Positions 5,341 through 6,939 of a stretch of DNA of 6,939 nucleotides are shown in pieces. The DNA is from Ferruginibacter sp. (GTDB lineage: Bacteria; Bacteroidota; Bacteroidia; Chitinophagales; Chitinophagaceae). The position numbers and the translations under genes were made by a program. The notes beneath the pieces are model-generated. The model did not search any database and had not been told where the DNA came from. It worked only from the letters and a program-made list of their open reading frames with translations. The first letter of the stretch is position 1. Each line of letters opens with the position of its first letter. The stretch is taken from the NCBI GenBank assembly GCA_025362765.1, contig JANYFI010000737.1, positions 1 to 6,939 of the forward strand, read 5' to 3'.

Positions 5341-6939
5341 TTATGGTTCCAGCAATTCATCATTTTCATCGTATTTATTGCCCCGTATTTTTTCCTGTAA
5401 AGCCTGAAAAATAATGAACAAACCTGGTATTACAAATACGCCCAGCACGGTACCTATCAACATGCCACCAATGGCGCCTGTTCCTATTGACCTGTTGCCA
5501 TAAGCACCTGCGCCAGTAGCAAACATCAAGGGCATCAATCCAAAAACAAAGGCAAACGATGTCATCAATATTGGTCGCAGACGGGCCTTTGCCCCTTCCG
5601 TTGCCGATTCAATTAAACTCATTCCTTTTCTTCTTCTACCCAATGAAAATTCAACCATCAGGATGGCGTTTTTAGCCAGCAAACCAATGAGCATGATCAG
5701 TGAAATCTGCATGTAAATATTGTTGCCGATGTCAAACATTTTGGCAAACAGGTATACGCCTGATAAACCTACAGGCATAGACAGTAATACCGCCAGTGGA
5801 AGTAAATAACTTTCGTATTGGGCACTTAATAACAAGTAAACAAATACCAGGCTAAGTATAAAAATATAAATGGATTGAGAGCCGCTGGACTCTTCTTCCC
5901 TGCTGATGCCGGAATACTCATACCCATAGCCGGGTGGCAAGGTTTCTGCCGCCACTTCCTTGATGGCCTGTAGTGCCTCGCCCGAACCGAATCCTACATT
6001 GGGCGTACCGTTCACAGAAATAGAAGTAAACATATTGAACCGCGTAATACTTTGGGGACCGTAAGAGCGCTTTACTTCAATAAACTCTGTTATGGGCGCC
6101 ATCTGGCCATTGCCCGACTTGATAAATACCTTATTCAATCCTTCGATGTTAGCCCTGTAATTGGTATCGGCCTGTACCATTACCCGGTACTGCTTGCCAT
6201 ATTTATTAAAATTAGAAGCATAAAAACCACCATAATAAAACTGCATGGTATTTAGTATTTCGTTTACCGCTACGCCTGCCTGTTTTGCCTTCGCTATATT
6301 GATGCTAAGTTCGTACTGTGGAAATTTGGGATCGAAGGAAGTGGTGGCATATTGTATCTCTTTTCGCTTACTTAAAGCTGCCAGAAATTTTTGTGCCACG
6401 GCATAAAAATCGACAATACTGTGGCCTCCCTTATCCTGCAATTGAAAAGCGAAACCGCCGGTACCACCAAAGCCCGTGATGGTGGGCAGCGGGATAGAAA
6501 ATACAGAAGCCTCCCTGATACCCGCTACTTTTTGATTGAGCTTTTTTATAACATCCAGATTACTTACGCCTTTTCTTTTATCCCATGGCTTCAGTTCTAA
6601 AAATAGAATTCCGTAATTACTACCACTGCCCGCCAAAAAATTAAAACCAATTACCTGGAATACATTTTCTATTTCAGGGATTGTTTTGGCGCTATCGCTT
6701 ACCTGTTTTACTACAGCTGTAGTACGTTCCATCGAAGAAGCTGCAGGCAGGCTAATTGGAACAAATATGGTACCCATATCTTCATCGGGCACAAAGCTGG
6801 AAGGGGTTGTTTTTACCAGGAAAACAAACAGGGCTATAAATATGCCTGTCGCCCCCAGCACCAACCATTTTCTTACCGATAAAAACTGAATGGACTTAGT
6901 GTACTTAGCCGTCATGGAATCATAGGCCGCATTAAAGCC
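5341..6939 (-). CDS. RND multidrug efflux pump, HAE1 (AcrB/MexB) type, C-terminal half
   Basis: The open frame runs from the right edge to the TAA at 5343-5341, giving 532 visible residues of a protein that normally has about 1,050. The ATG at 6915 is internal, since the frame continues upstream to the edge as GFNAAYDS. Numbering from the first visible residue, helix TM7 lies near 25-43, followed by SSFVPDEDMG (47-56), the periplasmic porter and docking region to about 350, and TM8-TM12 between about 355 and 512. GLLAKNAILMVEF (419-431) contains the Lys equivalent to AcrB K940; RLRPILMTS (453-461) contains the equivalents of R971 and T978. These belong to the proton relay; the TM4 aspartates lie outside the window. 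The segment FATGAGAYGNRSIGTGAIGG (473-492) is also characteristic. The pump exports hydrophobic or amphiphilic compounds by proton antiport. The substrate is not predictable. The outer-membrane channel gene follows at 27 bases. Confidence 0.95.
   Translation of the reverse strand, partial: GFNAAYDSMTAKYTKSIQFLSVRKWLVLGATGIFIALFVFLVKTTPSSFVPDEDMGTIFVPISLPAASSMERTTAVVKQVSDSAKTIPEIENVFQVIGFNFLAGSGSNYGILFLELKPWDKRKGVSNLDVIKKLNQKVAGIREASVFSIPLPTITGFGGTGGFAFQLQDKGGHSIVDFYAVAQKFLAALSKRKEIQYATTSFDPKFPQYELSINIAKAKQAGVAVNEILNTMQFYYGGFYASNFNKYGKQYRVMVQADTNYRANIEGLNKVFIKSGNGQMAPITEFIEVKRSYGPQSITRFNMFTSISVNGTPNVGFGSGEALQAIKEVAAETLPPGYGYEYSGISREEESSGSQSIYIFILSLVFVYLLLSAQYESYLLPLAVLLSMPVGLSGVYLFAKMFDIGNNIYMQISLIMLIGLLAKNAILMVEFSLGRRRKGMSLIESATEGAKARLRPILMTSFAFVFGLMPLMFATGAGAYGNRSIGTGAIGGMLIGTVLGVFVIPGLFIIFQALQEKIRGNKYDENDELLEP

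Noticed and set aside
6052..6889. Plus-strand open frames opposite the RND gene
   Set aside because: They are short, lack motifs, and overlap a pump sequence with clear conserved residues.
6913..6915. ATG at 6915 as the start of a half-size transporter
   Set aside because: The frame continues upstream to the edge with residues GFNAAYDS, which fit the AcrB-type sequence before TM7, so this Met is internal.

Overview
The window looks like chromosomal DNA from a Bacteroidota species, probably Chitinophagaceae-like. The reasons are AT-rich intergenic DNA, scarce Shine-Dalgarno sequences, a signal peptide ending in -CFSQ, Bacteroidota-style alpha-2-macroglobulin pieces, and a Crp/Fnr regulator and a DoxX-like protein with features I associate with that phylum. 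This assignment is by pattern recognition only.

Left part (1-1571). A few codons of a minus-strand gene run off the left edge. After about 330 bases of intergenic DNA come two overlapping plus-strand reading frames (374-739 and 723-1268). They read like the first and last parts of one exported alpha-2-macroglobulin-family protein whose long middle is missing. Converging on them from the minus strand is a remnant of a carbon-nitrogen (nitrilase-type) hydrolase (1308-1571), with a premature TAA at codon 30 and most of the enzyme absent. This side of the window is therefore a zone of gene decay.

Middle part (1611-3461). Three intact minus-strand genes are closely spaced, and the hydrolase remnant follows them. 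In order of transcription they are a DoxX-like four-helix membrane protein, a Crp/Fnr-family regulator (21 nt later) and a TPR-containing protein of unknown role (60 nt later); the hydrolase remnant comes 39 nt after that. The spacing suggests one transcription unit, perhaps with an extra start point before the TPR gene. Nothing here identifies a stimulus or substrate.

Spacer (3462-3918). This stretch of 457 bases has no convincing gene. It contains a nested palindrome and a patch of about 51% G+C (3691-3840) beside a flank of about 27%. It may be a dispersed repeat or a decayed sequence.

Right part (3919-6939). Two minus-strand genes encode the end of a tripartite drug-efflux operon: the C-terminal half of an HAE1-type RND inner-membrane pump (cut by the window edge) and, 27 nt later, a NodT/TolC-type outer-membrane lipoprotein channel. 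The periplasmic adaptor that normally completes such a pump would be expected beyond the right edge. The RND pump uses the proton gradient to move substrate into the channel, which spans the outer membrane.

I do not see a CRISPR array, RNA gene, insertion sequence, toxin-antitoxin pair or recognisable defence system. The most interesting content is the decayed genes, the unassigned TPR gene and the unusual spacer.
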